From positions 186,001 to 250,000 of the forward strand of contig CBDAQP010000001.1 in the NCBI GenBank assembly GCA_965199245.1: a stretch of DNA of 64,000 nucleotides, in the 5' to 3' direction. Both the position numbers and the translations under genes were made by a program. Within the stretch, counting starts at the first letter, position 1, and every line of letters starts with the position of its first letter. The notes under the pieces were generated by a model. The model saw only the letters and a list, made by a program, of their open reading frames with translations. It did not search any database and was not told where the DNA came from. The stretch is from Carbonatibacter sp965199245. Lineage in GTDB: Bacteria; Pseudomonadota; Alphaproteobacteria; Kiloniellales; Kiloniellaceae. This document shows positions 1 to 9,015 of the stretch, piece by piece.

Positions 1-930
1 GGCCAGCAAAATTCCAGGGCGGTCGTTGTCCGCAAAAACCAGCGGACGTTCATGTGCCCCCGTTGCCAAAACAATTTGACCCGCGCGAATATGCCAAAGC
101 CGATGACGCGGCAAATCAGGACAGGCCCCCGGCCCCATATGATCGGTGCGCCGTTCATGAACAGTCACATAGTTGTGGTCATAATAACCAAAGGCATTTG
201 CCCGTTTGAGCAGGCGCACATTGTCCAGGCCCGCAAGCTCCGCGAGAGTATCTTCAACCCACGCACGCGCGGGGCGATCATTGATAATATCGCGGGTATT
301 ATTGAGCGAGCCGCCAAAATCAGCCTGCTCATCAACCAAGATCACACGCCCACCTGTACGCCCGGCCTCCAGGGCGGCACTCAAGCCTGCAGGCCCTGAA
401 CCAATCACAAGGACATCACAAAATTCATTCATGTGATCGTAACGGTCAGGGTCTGGCTCACGCGATAGAACGCCCAGTCCGGCAATGCGGCGAATGAGTG
501 GTTCATAGACCGTCATCCAAAAGGATTTTGGACTCATGAAGGTTTTATAATAAAAGCCTGCGACAAAGAGGCGGGAGGCCCAGCTGGTCGCCACAGCCAT
601 CACGTCAAAATCAACAGACGGCCAGCAGCTTACAGAACGCGCCTCAAGACCTTCGTAAAGTTCAATCTGGGTCGCACGCAAATTCGGTTCGCTCCGTGGG
701 CCAGTTTCAAGCTGAACGAGCGCAGATGGCTCGTCCGAACCGCAGGAAACGATCCCGCGCGGGCGGTGGGTTTTGAAACTGCGCCCGACAAGATGCACCC
801 CATTCGCGACCAGTGCAGACGCCAGGGTGTCGCCCTGAACACCCGTCAGCGCACGCCCGTTAAAGGTAAAATTGATGACTTTGGACCGATCGACACAGGT
901 TCCAGAAGTGCTGCGAAACTGTTCTGCCAT
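1..930 (-). CDS. soxA: Sarcosine oxidase subunit alpha, partial (3' end beyond window)
   Basis: Largest subunit of heterotetrameric sarcosine oxidase, which oxidatively demethylates sarcosine to glycine and passes the one-carbon unit to tetrahydrofolate. The first 310 codons are present on the reverse strand; the full family length is near 1000 residues. The N-terminus has the 2Fe-2S-like fold (VQGDTLASALVANGV, then CGSDEPSAL), followed by an NAD/FAD dinucleotide motif VIGSGPAGLSAALEAGR and the ATGAHERPLVFADNDRPG stretch typical of SoxA. The ATG overlaps the soxD stop by one base (TAATG), so translation is probably coupled. The reading frame is open to the window edge. A soxG gene would be expected next, outside the window. 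Confidence 0.95.
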   Translation of the reverse strand, partial: MAEQFRSTSGTCVDRSKVINFTFNGRALTGVQGDTLASALVANGVHLVGRSFKTHRPRGIVSCGSDEPSALVQLETGPRSEPNLRATQIELYEGLEARSVSCWPSVDFDVMAVATSWASRLFVAGFYYKTFMSPKSFWMTVYEPLIRRIAGLGVLSREPDPDRYDHMNEFCDVLVIGSGPAGLSAALEAGRTGGRVILVDEQADFGGSLNNTRDIINDRPARAWVEDTLAELAGLDNVRLLKRANAFGYYDHNYVTVHERRTDHMGPGACPDLPRHRLWHIRAGQIVLATGAHERPLVFADNDRPGILLA

Positions 931-1271
931 TACGCGCCCTCTTTTTTATCAAAAGTTTTTTTGTCACAAGGCGGAACCTGGTTGGGTTTGCGATCCTCGG
1001 GAATATCAAAGGTTTCGCCCATTTTGTAAACACCAATCATTTCATTCGTGATGGTATCGCGCACAGCATTGAACCATTTGCGACAACCATCGGAGTGAAC
1101 CCAGCGTTCTTTGTGTGCACCCTTTACATTGGTGCGAAAAAAAACGTAATCCCCCCATTCCTGATCCGTCAAGGCATCCGGATCGTGTGGGCGGATAATG
1201 TGTGCTTCGCCGCCGTAGTGAAATTCCGTTTCATCCCGTTCACCACAGAAAGGACATTTAATTCTCAGCAT
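930..1271 (-). CDS. soxD: Sarcosine oxidase subunit delta
   Basis: Small zinc-binding subunit (113 aa) of the tetrameric sarcosine oxidase. Four likely zinc ligands are visible: Cys6 and Cys9 (KCPFCGERDE), His59 and Cys63 (HSDGCRKWF). Length and the motif EWGDYVFFRTN fit SoxD. It lies 24 bases after soxB and overlaps soxA by one base, giving the standard order soxB-soxD-soxA in one transcript. Confidence 0.96.
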   Translation of the reverse strand: MLRIKCPFCGERDETEFHYGGEAHIIRPHDPDALTDQEWGDYVFFRTNVKGAHKERWVHSDGCRKWFNAVRDTITNEMIGVYKMGETFDIPEDRKPNQVPPCDKKTFDKKEGA

Positions 1272-1295
1272 TTTTTATCCCCTTCGTGTGTAACC

Positions 1296-2546
1296 CTAAT
1301 GTGCGACACCCGCCGCACCGTGTTCATCAATCAACGCGCCCGTCACGAAGCGATCAATCGTAAAGGCGGCGTTCAAGTCATGCGGTTCATCATTCGCAAT
1401 GGTATGGGCATAGCACCAGCCAGACCCGGGCGTGCCCTTGAAACCACCTGTTCCCCACCCGGCATTGACATAAAGATGTTTGATCGGTGTTTTGCCCACA
1501 ATCGGCGACGCATCAGGACAGGTATCCACAATCCCTCCCCAGGTTCGCATCAAACGCGCCCGGCTAAACAGCGGGAAAAGTTCCATCGCAGAGGCCAGCT
1601 GGTCTTCGACAACGTGTAGTGACCCGCGCTGAGAGTAGCCAACGTAAGGATCGATCCCCGCTCCCATCACCAATTCGCCCTTGTCAGACTGCGAGACATA
1701 GACGTGAACCGCATTGGACATGACCACACAATCAATCACAGGTTTCAGTGGTTCGGACACCAGGGCCTGAAGCGGGTGCGATTCGATCGGCAGACGAATC
1801 CCTGCCATATCCGCAACGACAGAGGTGTGCCCTGCACAGGCCATTGCAACCTTTTTGGCCCGAATAGTACCGCGCGTTGTCCGAACGCCCGTGATTTGAC
1901 CCTGTTTAATATCAAGACCCTGGACTTCGCAGTTTTGAATAATATCCACGCCGCGCTCATCTGCGGCGCGGGCATAGCCCCACGCAACCGCATCGTGACG
2001 GGCCGTCCCGCCCCGACGTTGCAGGGTCGCCCCCAACACAGGATAGCGCGAATTGCGCGAAATATTGACAATAGGGCAGAATTCTTTGACTTCCTCTGCG
2101 TTCAGCCACTCCGCATCAATGCCATTGAGTTTGTTGGCATTCACCCGGCGCACAGACTCGCGCACATCACCAAGATTGTGCGCGAGGTTCAACACGCCAC
2201 GCTGGGAAAACATCACATTGTAGTTCAGCCTTTGTGACATTTCTTCCCAGAGCCTCACAGAATGTTCATAGAACAATCCGGCCTCGTCCCACAGATAATT
2301 TGATCGAATAATCGTCGTATTACGCCCCGTATTTCCACCGCCAAGCCAACCTTTTTCAATGACGGCAACATTAGTGATCCCGTGGTTTTCAGCCAAATAA
2401 TAGGCCGTCGCCAAACCGTGACCGCCCGCGCCAATAATCACAATATCATATTCTGGCTTGGGATCAGGACTGCGCCACTGACGGGGCCAGTTCTGATGCC
2501 AGCTCATCGCATTTCGTGCCAAGCTGAAAATCGAATAGCGGGACAT
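1296..2546 (-). CDS. soxB: Sarcosine oxidase subunit beta
   Basis: Catalytic flavoprotein subunit of heterotetrameric sarcosine oxidase. The N-terminal FAD-binding motif IIGAGGHGLATAYYL is at about residues 36-50, and the GGTARHDAVAWGYAR segment carries the His (about 184) that covalently holds FMN in this family. I chose the ATG at 2546 because family members begin M-x-RYSIFSLARNA and a GGAG lies about 11 bases upstream. A GTG at 2558 would add four residues but has its ribosome site too close. Length 416 aa is normal. First gene of soxBDA, divergent from the regulator at 2875. Confidence 0.96.
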   Translation of the reverse strand: MSRYSIFSLARNAMSWHQNWPRQWRSPDPKPEYDIVIIGAGGHGLATAYYLAENHGITNVAVIEKGWLGGGNTGRNTTIIRSNYLWDEAGLFYEHSVRLWEEMSQRLNYNVMFSQRGVLNLAHNLGDVRESVRRVNANKLNGIDAEWLNAEEVKEFCPIVNISRNSRYPVLGATLQRRGGTARHDAVAWGYARAADERGVDIIQNCEVQGLDIKQGQITGVRTTRGTIRAKKVAMACAGHTSVVADMAGIRLPIESHPLQALVSEPLKPVIDCVVMSNAVHVYVSQSDKGELVMGAGIDPYVGYSQRGSLHVVEDQLASAMELFPLFSRARLMRTWGGIVDTCPDASPIVGKTPIKHLYVNAGWGTGGFKGTPGSGWCYAHTIANDEPHDLNAAFTIDRFVTGALIDEHGAAGVAH

Positions 2547-2874
2547 TGACGACATCACTCCATTTTGAAAGATTTAAGCGTTTTGAAAACGACAGGGAAC
2601 AAAAAATCAGTCCGGTCTGCCCTTCTTGTCACCCTAGGCCGAAAAGAGAACATTCACCATGAACAAAGAAGACAAAACAAATGAACAAATGCGACCTATG
2701 ACCGCCTAAACCCGATAAAAACGCCCGAGCTTCGTTCAAAAGATATGAGGTATTGTTCTTTTCTGTTACAAGAAAAGCAAGGTTTTCAAATTTTTTATGG
2801 CATCGTTCGGAGTCGTTTTAATTTACACAGAACGCACACACTTTAGGCGCAGAACGCGCGGGGACAAAGGGTAT
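2547..2874. promoter_or_regulatory. Divergent soxB / GATase-AraC regulator promoter region
   Basis: About 330 bases with no supported gene separate soxB (leftward) from the regulator (rightward). The stretch is AT-richer than its flanks and must hold both promoters. I see no strong palindrome. The regulator's operator, if it acts on sox, should lie here. An upstream in-frame ATG at 2797 would extend the regulator by 26 residues but is not supported by family alignment. Confidence 0.5.
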
Positions 2875-3876
2875 ATGTCGATAAAAAATCGCAACGGCAC
2901 ACTTCATGTTGCTTTTCTGCTCTTGCCACAGTTCACCTTGACGCCTTTTTCAAGCATGATCGACATCTTGCGTCTCTGTGCCGATGAAGGAGATCAAAGT
3001 CGTCCGATTCATTGTCGCTGGACTCTGGTCGGTCTCACAGATCGCCCTGTTGTCTCAAGCTGTGGCGTTGCAATCACACCCTGGACGGACTGTAATCGCT
3101 TGGAACAATATGACTACCTCGTGATCGTCGGCGGGCTTTTGAAAGGACAGCAGGCTTCGGGGGCTGTATTGGATATTATCCGTCGAGCCGCCCAGAAAAA
3201 CGTCAAACTTGTGGGCCTCTGCACCGGAAGTTTTGCCCTTGTCCGCGCGGGATTGATGAAAGGCAGACGATGCTGTGTGTCGTGGTATCATCACAATGAT
3301 CTCCTGGCTCTTTCGGATGACATCACGACAGTTTCAAGTCAGCTCTTCGTCGTGGATGGAAACCGCATTACCTGCGCCGGGGGAACAGGAGCCATTGACC
3401 TGGCCATCTGGATGGTTGAACGGCATCTCGGGGACGGTGTTGCCCAAAAGGCCATGCGCATTATGCAGGTTGACCGCGCACGCGGAGGAACCGCATCGCA
3501 GCCACAGCCCTCAAACTATCTCAACGCCTCCAGCGACCGCGTCCGCAAGGCTCTCATCCTGATTGAACAAAACCTCAGCACACCACTCAAGGTGCGAGAC
3601 ATCGCCAAACAGGTCAATATTTCAAAGCGTCACCTTGAACGTTTATTTATTGCAGAACTGGGCAACTCCCCCCTCATAATCAGCCGTGAAATCAGGTTGC
3701 GTCACGGCCTGTGGCAACTAACCCATACCAATCGTTCGGTCAGCGACATTGCCGCAGATTGCGGCTTTTGCGATGCCGCCCATTTTTCGAGATTATTCCG
3801 TCAAACATTTGGCGACTCCCCCTCGGCCCTGCGCACCCGTGGCGCAGAACATCAAACCGGCGACTCGTTGAATTGA
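2875..3876 (+). CDS. GlxA-family (GATase1-AraC) transcriptional regulator
   Basis: Transcription factor of 333 aa with an N-terminal DJ-1/PfpI-like domain (elbow motif LCTGSFALVRAGLMKGRR, then VSWYHH) and a C-terminal AraC helix-turn-helix pair (VRDIAKQVNISKRHLERLF, then SDIAADCGFCDAAHFSRLF). Start at 2875 is set by an AAAGGG six bases upstream. It is divergent from soxBDA. The same family contains GbdR and SouR, activators of glycine-betaine and sarcosine catabolism in Pseudomonas, so a sarcosine- or betaine-responsive activator of the neighbouring operon is the likeliest role (inference from context). Its last 25 bases overlap the convergent ABC exporter gene. Confidence 0.9.
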   Translation: MSIKNRNGTLHVAFLLLPQFTLTPFSSMIDILRLCADEGDQSRPIHCRWTLVGLTDRPVVSSCGVAITPWTDCNRLEQYDYLVIVGGLLKGQQASGAVLDIIRRAAQKNVKLVGLCTGSFALVRAGLMKGRRCCVSWYHHNDLLALSDDITTVSSQLFVVDGNRITCAGGTGAIDLAIWMVERHLGDGVAQKAMRIMQVDRARGGTASQPQPSNYLNASSDRVRKALILIEQNLSTPLKVRDIAKQVNISKRHLERLFIAELGNSPLIISREIRLRHGLWQLTHTNRSVSDIAADCGFCDAAHFSRLFRQTFGDSPSALRTRGAEHQTGDSLN

Positions 3877-5654
3877 AGCTGGGCCAGACGGGCATAGAGT
3901 CCTTGCTGTGCCGTTAGTTCTGCGTGGGTTCCCTGTTCCAAAATGGCCCCGTTCTCAATCACGACGATACGATCCGCGCGCTGAATCGTTGCGAGGCGAT
4001 GGGCAATTATCAAGGTCGTCCGGTTGGCCATGAGACCCTCAAGAGCCTGTTGCACAGCCTTTTCACTTTCCGCATCCAGTGCAGAGGTTGCCTCGTCAAG
4101 TAACAACACAGGCGGATTACGCAAAAGCGCACGCGCAATAGCGAGACGTTGACGTTGCCCGCCGGAAAGACGCACCCCCTTTTCCCCCAGATAGCTTTGA
4201 TAACCATTCGGTAAGGCCATCAAAAAATCGTGTGCGACAGCAGCCTTGGCAGCGGAGATAACCTCGTCTTCTGTGGCCTCTGGTCGTCCATAGCGAATAT
4301 TGTCCATGGCAGAACTCGAAAAAACCACTGGTTCCTGGGATACAAAGCCCATTGACTGGCGAAATTGAACAGGATCAAGGCACCTGAGATCCAGGCCATC
4401 CAACAAAACAGCTCCGTCACAAGGATCGTAAAAACGCTGTAAAAGCTGAAAGACAGTTGTTTTTCCCGACCCGGAGGGGCCAACAAGCGCAACCTTTTCC
4501 CCGGCAGCAACAGAAAACGAAAAACCATCAAGGGCCGCGTGATTGGAACGGGCAGGATAAGAAAAAGACACTGCATCAAAACGCACGGTTCCCTGCACAG
4601 GATTCGGCAAGAGGCGGGGACTGTCCGGGCAAGTAATATCCGGGCGCGTCTGGAGCAGATCCATGAGACGCTCCGTTGCTCCCGCCGCACGCTGGAGATC
4701 GCCAACCACCTCGCTAATCGCCCCCAAAGACCCCGCGACAACCACAGCATAAAAAACAAATGACGACAGTTCACCCGCCGACAGACGTCCGGAGAGAACA
4801 TCATGCCCCCCCACCCAAAGAATCACAGAAATTGCCCCAAAAATCAGGACAATAACAATGGCCGTCAACAGGGCACGGGCGCGAATCTGAGCCACCGCTG
4901 TGACAAAGGCTGACTCAACTTCGCAACCAAAAAGCTTGCGGTCTTCTTCTTCGTGGGAAAAAGACTGAACGGTGCGGATTGCAGAAATGGCTTCGTTGGC
5001 ATAGACCCCGACATCAGCAACGCGGTCCTGGCTCTGGCGACTGAGTTTTTTCACCCGCCGCCCGTAAAAAATAATCGGAACCAGGACAAACGGCACGACC
5101 AGGACAACAAGCCCCGTCAATTTTGGTGAGGTATAAAGGAGCAACCCGAAGCCACCGAAAAACATGAGCGCGTTTCGCAGAGCAATCGCAAAAGACGACC
5201 CGACCACCATCTGCAAAAGCGTTGTATCCGTCGTCAGACGAGACAGCACTTCGCCCGTGCGCGTCGTTTCAAAAAACGCAGGAGAAAGCGAAATAATATG
5301 GTCAAAAACAGCCCGCCGCAAATCAGCGACAACCCGTTCTCCCACCCAGGACACAAGGAAAAAACGCGAATAGCTGGCACAGGCCAAAACAACCACAACA
5401 GCGAAAAGAACCTGCACCCCCCGATCAAGCAAGTCAGCATCCCCACCAGAAAACCCCTCGTCAACCAGAGCCTGTAGCCCCTGCCCCAGGGTCAAAACTG
5501 TCCCCGCCGCCACAACGAGGGCGATGACAGCCCCAATGACCTGAATTTTATAAGGGACAACAAAGCGCAAAAGGGCGCGCAAGTGCCGCAAATCCCGGTT
5601 CACGGGCCGATCTGTTTTTTTTCCGCGCTGTTGGTGCGCCGCCTTTGTATCCAT
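3852..5654 (-). CDS. ABC exporter, fused permease and ATPase (MsbA/lipid exporter type)
   Basis: Half-transporter of 600 aa. A six-helix transmembrane domain covers about residues 30-320 and a nucleotide-binding domain about 355-595. Visible motifs are Walker A GPSGSGKTT, Q-loop (FVSQEPVVFSSS), signature LSGGQRQRLAIARALL, Walker B VLLLDEATSALD and H-loop IIAHRLAT. The order permease-then-ATPase and the sequence put it with MsbA-like lipid or drug exporters acting as homodimers in the inner membrane. It is divergent from rpmE. The substrate cannot be told from the sequence. Confidence 0.92.
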   Translation of the reverse strand: MDTKAAHQQRGKKTDRPVNRDLRHLRALLRFVVPYKIQVIGAVIALVVAAGTVLTLGQGLQALVDEGFSGGDADLLDRGVQVLFAVVVVLACASYSRFFLVSWVGERVVADLRRAVFDHIISLSPAFFETTRTGEVLSRLTTDTTLLQMVVGSSFAIALRNALMFFGGFGLLLYTSPKLTGLVVLVVPFVLVPIIFYGRRVKKLSRQSQDRVADVGVYANEAISAIRTVQSFSHEEEDRKLFGCEVESAFVTAVAQIRARALLTAIVIVLIFGAISVILWVGGHDVLSGRLSAGELSSFVFYAVVVAGSLGAISEVVGDLQRAAGATERLMDLLQTRPDITCPDSPRLLPNPVQGTVRFDAVSFSYPARSNHAALDGFSFSVAAGEKVALVGPSGSGKTTVFQLLQRFYDPCDGAVLLDGLDLRCLDPVQFRQSMGFVSQEPVVFSSSAMDNIRYGRPEATEDEVISAAKAAVAHDFLMALPNGYQSYLGEKGVRLSGGQRQRLAIARALLRNPPVLLLDEATSALDAESEKAVQQALEGLMANRTTLIIAHRLATIQRADRIVVIENGAILEQGTHAELTAQQGLYARLAQLQFNESPV

Positions 5655-5876
5655 AATCTCAACTCCGCGAGTCGTGTCGTTGTGCCCCTTGATCGCAAAT
5701 GTGTTTTATCATCTCGCGCCGTCCTGGGGGACACTAGAGAAGATCTCTGTGGGTTTTGTCACCTTCCCACAGGAAATGCAAACCCGCAAAAAGTGCAAAA
5801 AATGACGTGATTCTTTTTTGCTTGAATCATCGTCCGGGTTCGTTTAATGAACGCGAAAATCAAAGGATGATTCAAG

Positions 5877-6098
5877 ATGAAAAAAGACATTCACCCCGAA
5901 TACCACACCATCAAAGTCGTCATGACAGATGGCAGCGAATTTGAAACACGCTCGACCTGGGGCAAGGAAGGCGACGTGATGCGCCTTGACATTGACCCGA
6001 AATCCCACCCCGCGTGGACAGGCGAACACCGTCTGGTCGATTCTGGCGGTCAGGTCGCAAAGTTCAACAAACGATTCGCCGCCTTTGGATTGAAATAA
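5877..6098 (+). CDS. rpmE: 50S ribosomal protein L31, zinc-independent form
   Basis: Ribosomal protein L31 of 73 aa, starting MKKDIHPEYHTIKVVMTDGS, with the GKEGDVMRLDIDPKSHPAWTG core. It lacks the CxxC zinc ribbon of the zinc-binding form, as is usual in alphaproteobacteria. An AAAGGA lies 10-15 bases upstream of the ATG. It is monocistronic, followed by a strong hairpin terminator at 6144-6178. Confidence 0.96.
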   Translation: MKKDIHPEYHTIKVVMTDGSEFETRSTWGKEGDVMRLDIDPKSHPAWTGEHRLVDSGGQVAKFNKRFAAFGLK

Positions 6099-6143
6099 AA
6101 CAGGTTACACCCTAATGGGGGTGTCGCACGAATTTTCCTGTAG

Positions 6144-6178
6144 AAATGCCCTTGGTCACAAGCCAAAGGGCATTTTTT
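6144..6178 (+). terminator. Rho-independent terminator of rpmE
   Basis: Stem arms AAATGCCCTTGG and CCAAAGGGCATTT (one bulged A) enclose a 7-base loop and run into a T tract of six. Placed 46 bases after the rpmE stop. Confidence 0.85.
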
Positions 6179-6308
6179 GTGTGACAGGGCATTCTTTGTG
6201 TTATTGGTTTAAAATGTCCCTTCTCAAAATAAGCCCACAACGATAAAGTGTTTTTTAAGGTTTCCCTGTCAGGATCAGAGTTCTCTTTCTCAGTCTAGCG
6301 TTTGCGAT

Positions 6309-7523
6309 ATGATGCTTTCTCTTTCTTCGTGCTGTTACAAAAAAATCACAACCCTGTTCACGGGACTGGTTTTTGCTGTGATCCTGCCTCTTTCATCAAC
6401 GCAGGCAAAGTATGCGGCGATTGTTATCGATGCCGATAACGGCAAGGTTCTGTTCAGTCGCAATGCCGATACACGCAACTATCCCGCCTCGTTGACAAAA
6501 ATGATGACGCTTTACATGGCATTTGAGGCTCTCGAAAAGGGCGCACTAAAGTTGGATCAAAAATTAAAGGTCTCCCGCAGGGCAGAAGGCATGGCCCCCG
6601 GCAAGCTAGGCCTGCGCAGGGGGCAAAAAATCAGCGCAAAAAACGTGATTTTGGGCATGGTGACCAAATCGGCAAACGACGCCGCTGTTGTCATGGCCGA
6701 AGCCTTGGGCGGAACTGAAGTCAAATTTGCACGCATGATGACCGAGCGCGCCCGTAAACTGGGTATGAAGCGCACAACCTTTAGAAATGCTTCTGGTCTG
6801 CCGAACCGTGGTCAGCTAAGTACCGCACGCGATATGGCGCGACTGGGCAAGGCCCTGATGCGTGACTACCCTCAATATTACAAATATTTTTCGACAACAA
6901 ACTTTCGCTATAACAAACGTAAATATAATAACCACAACAAGCTCCTGACCAGCTACAAGGGAACGGACGGAATTAAGACAGGTTACACCCGGGCCTCGGG
7001 CTTTAATCTGGCCGCATCGGTCAAGCGCAATGGTCGCCGTTTGATCGGTGTTGTGTTTGGCGGACGCACAGGTAAGTCCCGTGATCGCCATATGAAGGAC
7101 ATTCTGACGAAATCCTTTAGAAAACTACCCGAAATTCGTAGTGCCGCCGCACAGCCGCCCCTGCCCAAACGCAACCCTGCCACCCTGCGCACAAAAATAA
7201 AGGCAAAACCGCCCCGCGCCGGAACACAGGTCGCCAGTCTGGGCGGCGGAACCGCCCTACCCAAAGCACCAAGAGGCACTTGGGCGATTCAGGTCGGAGC
7301 CTTTGGCAACTATAACATTGCCCAGTCCATCGCGCGTTCCGCGTTGGAGAGCCTCGGCGACGAGGCCAGCTTTGTCTCCGCAAGTATCGAACCCTATCGG
7401 CAAAAAAACACGCAACTGTATCGTGCGCGGATTATCGGCATGAGCAAAGGCTATGCCCGCCGGGCCTGTACAGTACTGCGGACAAAAAACATGACCTGTC
7501 TTCCTATTTCCCCCAAGAGATAA
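6309..7523 (+). CDS. D-alanyl-D-alanine carboxypeptidase with C-terminal SPOR domain
   Basis: Low-molecular-weight penicillin-binding protein (404 aa) that trims the terminal D-Ala of peptidoglycan stem peptides in the periplasm. A signal peptide covers about residues 1-33 (cleavage near STQA-KY). The three active-site motifs are present: S61-LTK64, S121-AN123 and K222-TG224. A basic, Pro-rich linker (about 275-320) leads to a SPOR domain (about 323-404, GTWAIQVGAFGNY), which in this family binds denuded glycan at the division site. This carboxypeptidase-SPOR architecture is common in alphaproteobacteria. Convergent with the phosphohexomutase gene. Confidence 0.94.
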   Translation: MMLSLSSCCYKKITTLFTGLVFAVILPLSSTQAKYAAIVIDADNGKVLFSRNADTRNYPASLTKMMTLYMAFEALEKGALKLDQKLKVSRRAEGMAPGKLGLRRGQKISAKNVILGMVTKSANDAAVVMAEALGGTEVKFARMMTERARKLGMKRTTFRNASGLPNRGQLSTARDMARLGKALMRDYPQYYKYFSTTNFRYNKRKYNNHNKLLTSYKGTDGIKTGYTRASGFNLAASVKRNGRRLIGVVFGGRTGKSRDRHMKDILTKSFRKLPEIRSAAAQPPLPKRNPATLRTKIKAKPPRAGTQVASLGGGTALPKAPRGTWAIQVGAFGNYNIAQSIARSALESLGDEASFVSASIEPYRQKNTQLYRARIIGMSKGYARRACTVLRTKNMTCLPISPKR

Positions 7524-7547
7524 CCTGGAACTTGGGGATAAGCAGAA

Positions 7548-8969
7548 TTAAGGGTCGCCAAACTTAATAGCAACACCACTCTTTTCAAGCTGAGTGGTCA
7601 GGGTTGTCTGTAACCGCATCAATCCGCGATGGTCACGGGCCTCACAGCGAGCCACAAGCGCGGCCTGCGTGTTGGATGCACGCAATAACCACCAGCCGTC
7701 ATCTGTCAAAACGCGCACCCCATCGACCTTGCAGACCTGCGCACCCTCTGCGTCTAAACGGGCGGCGACCTCTGCAACAACCTGAAATTTTCGATCCTCG
7801 GACAGATCAATCCGTATTTCAGGTGTGTTGACAACAGAAGGTAAAGACTTACGAAACTGAGCGAGAGACCGGCCAGAGGCAACCAGCGCATTGAGAACGC
7901 GAATGGACGCATAGAGCGCATCATCGTAGCCATAATAGCAATCAGCAAAAAATAAATGCGCGGACATTTCACCAGCAAAGGCCGCACCGGTTTCTGCCAT
8001 CTTGTTTTTAATATGCGAATGACCTGTTTTCCACATAATGGCTTGCCCGCCTGCGCGCGCAATTTCATCAAATAAAATCTGTGAGGCCTTAACATCGGCG
8101 ATAAAGGTCGCCCCCGGGCGCGTCTTGAGCAGGTCAAGTGCAAGAAACAGCATAATCTGATCGCCCCAGAGGATTTCGCCTTCTTCGTCAATCAGACCAA
8201 TTCTATCCCCATCGCCATCAAAGGCAATGCCCAACTGTGCGCCCTTTTCAAGGACACGCGCACGCAAATCAGCCAGATTATCAGCAACTGCCGGATCAGG
8301 GTGATGATTAGGAAAATTACCGTCAACCTCTGTAAACAGTGCCTCGTGCTGGCCCGGAATACGCGGGATCAAACGAGTCAAGAGATCACCTGTCGCCCCA
8401 TTCCCCGCATCCCAGACAACTTTAAAATCGGGCTTGAGATCAGAATCGGAAAAACAAAGGTCATTCAAGATGCGATCTAAATAGACATCGCCCAGATTCA
8501 GCGATTTCTTTTTTCCCCGCCCCTGCTCAAAATCACTATCCGCAATCAAAGCTGCGAGTGCGCGAAGCGAGTCGCCAAAAAAAGGCTTTTTCTGAAAAAC
8601 AATTTTGAATCCGTTATGGGTCGGGGGGTTGTGGGATCCCGTGACCATAATCCCCCCAAAAACATCACAGGTAAAAGCCGCAAAATAAAGAAGCGGCGTC
8701 GGCCCACAGCCGACCTGGAGGACATCCAAACCAGTTGATAAAATGCCCTGGGTCAGCGCATCGGCAAGGATTGGGGAACTCAGACGACCATCATAACCAA
8801 CCGCCACGACAGCCCCCCCCGCGCGGCGCACAAGGGTTCCATACGCACAGCCAATCACAACAGCATCTTCGGGAAAAAGAGTCTCACCAACGATACCGCG
8901 CAGGTCATACTCGCGAACAATATCAGGGTGCAAGCGATTATTTTTTTTTAAAAAATATTTTTCTTTCAA
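7548..8969 (-). CDS. Phosphomannomutase/phosphoglucomutase
   Basis: Alpha-D-phosphohexomutase (473 aa) interconverting hexose 6- and 1-phosphates. The phosphorylated serine is Ser112 in TGSHNPP, the Mg site is D251-GDGDR, and the sugar-binding loop is G333-EMSAH, the GEMSxH form used by bifunctional PMM/PGM enzymes. It is the third of three leftward genes (galU, ugd, this), so it probably feeds glucose 1-phosphate to GalU for UDP-glucose and UDP-glucuronate synthesis. The start codon is followed by an A/T-rich run (KEKYFLKKN); a later start is possible. Confidence 0.93.
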   Translation of the reverse strand: MKEKYFLKKNNRLHPDIVREYDLRGIVGETLFPEDAVVIGCAYGTLVRRAGGAVVAVGYDGRLSSPILADALTQGILSTGLDVLQVGCGPTPLLYFAAFTCDVFGGIMVTGSHNPPTHNGFKIVFQKKPFFGDSLRALAALIADSDFEQGRGKKKSLNLGDVYLDRILNDLCFSDSDLKPDFKVVWDAGNGATGDLLTRLIPRIPGQHEALFTEVDGNFPNHHPDPAVADNLADLRARVLEKGAQLGIAFDGDGDRIGLIDEEGEILWGDQIMLFLALDLLKTRPGATFIADVKASQILFDEIARAGGQAIMWKTGHSHIKNKMAETGAAFAGEMSAHLFFADCYYGYDDALYASIRVLNALVASGRSLAQFRKSLPSVVNTPEIRIDLSEDRKFQVVAEVAARLDAEGAQVCKVDGVRVLTDDGWWLLRASNTQAALVARCEARDHRGLMRLQTTLTTQLEKSGVAIKFGDP

Positions 8970-9015
8970 ATATTTACCCCCCCCACAGAGTCAATATTAG
9001 CAGAATCGATATTAT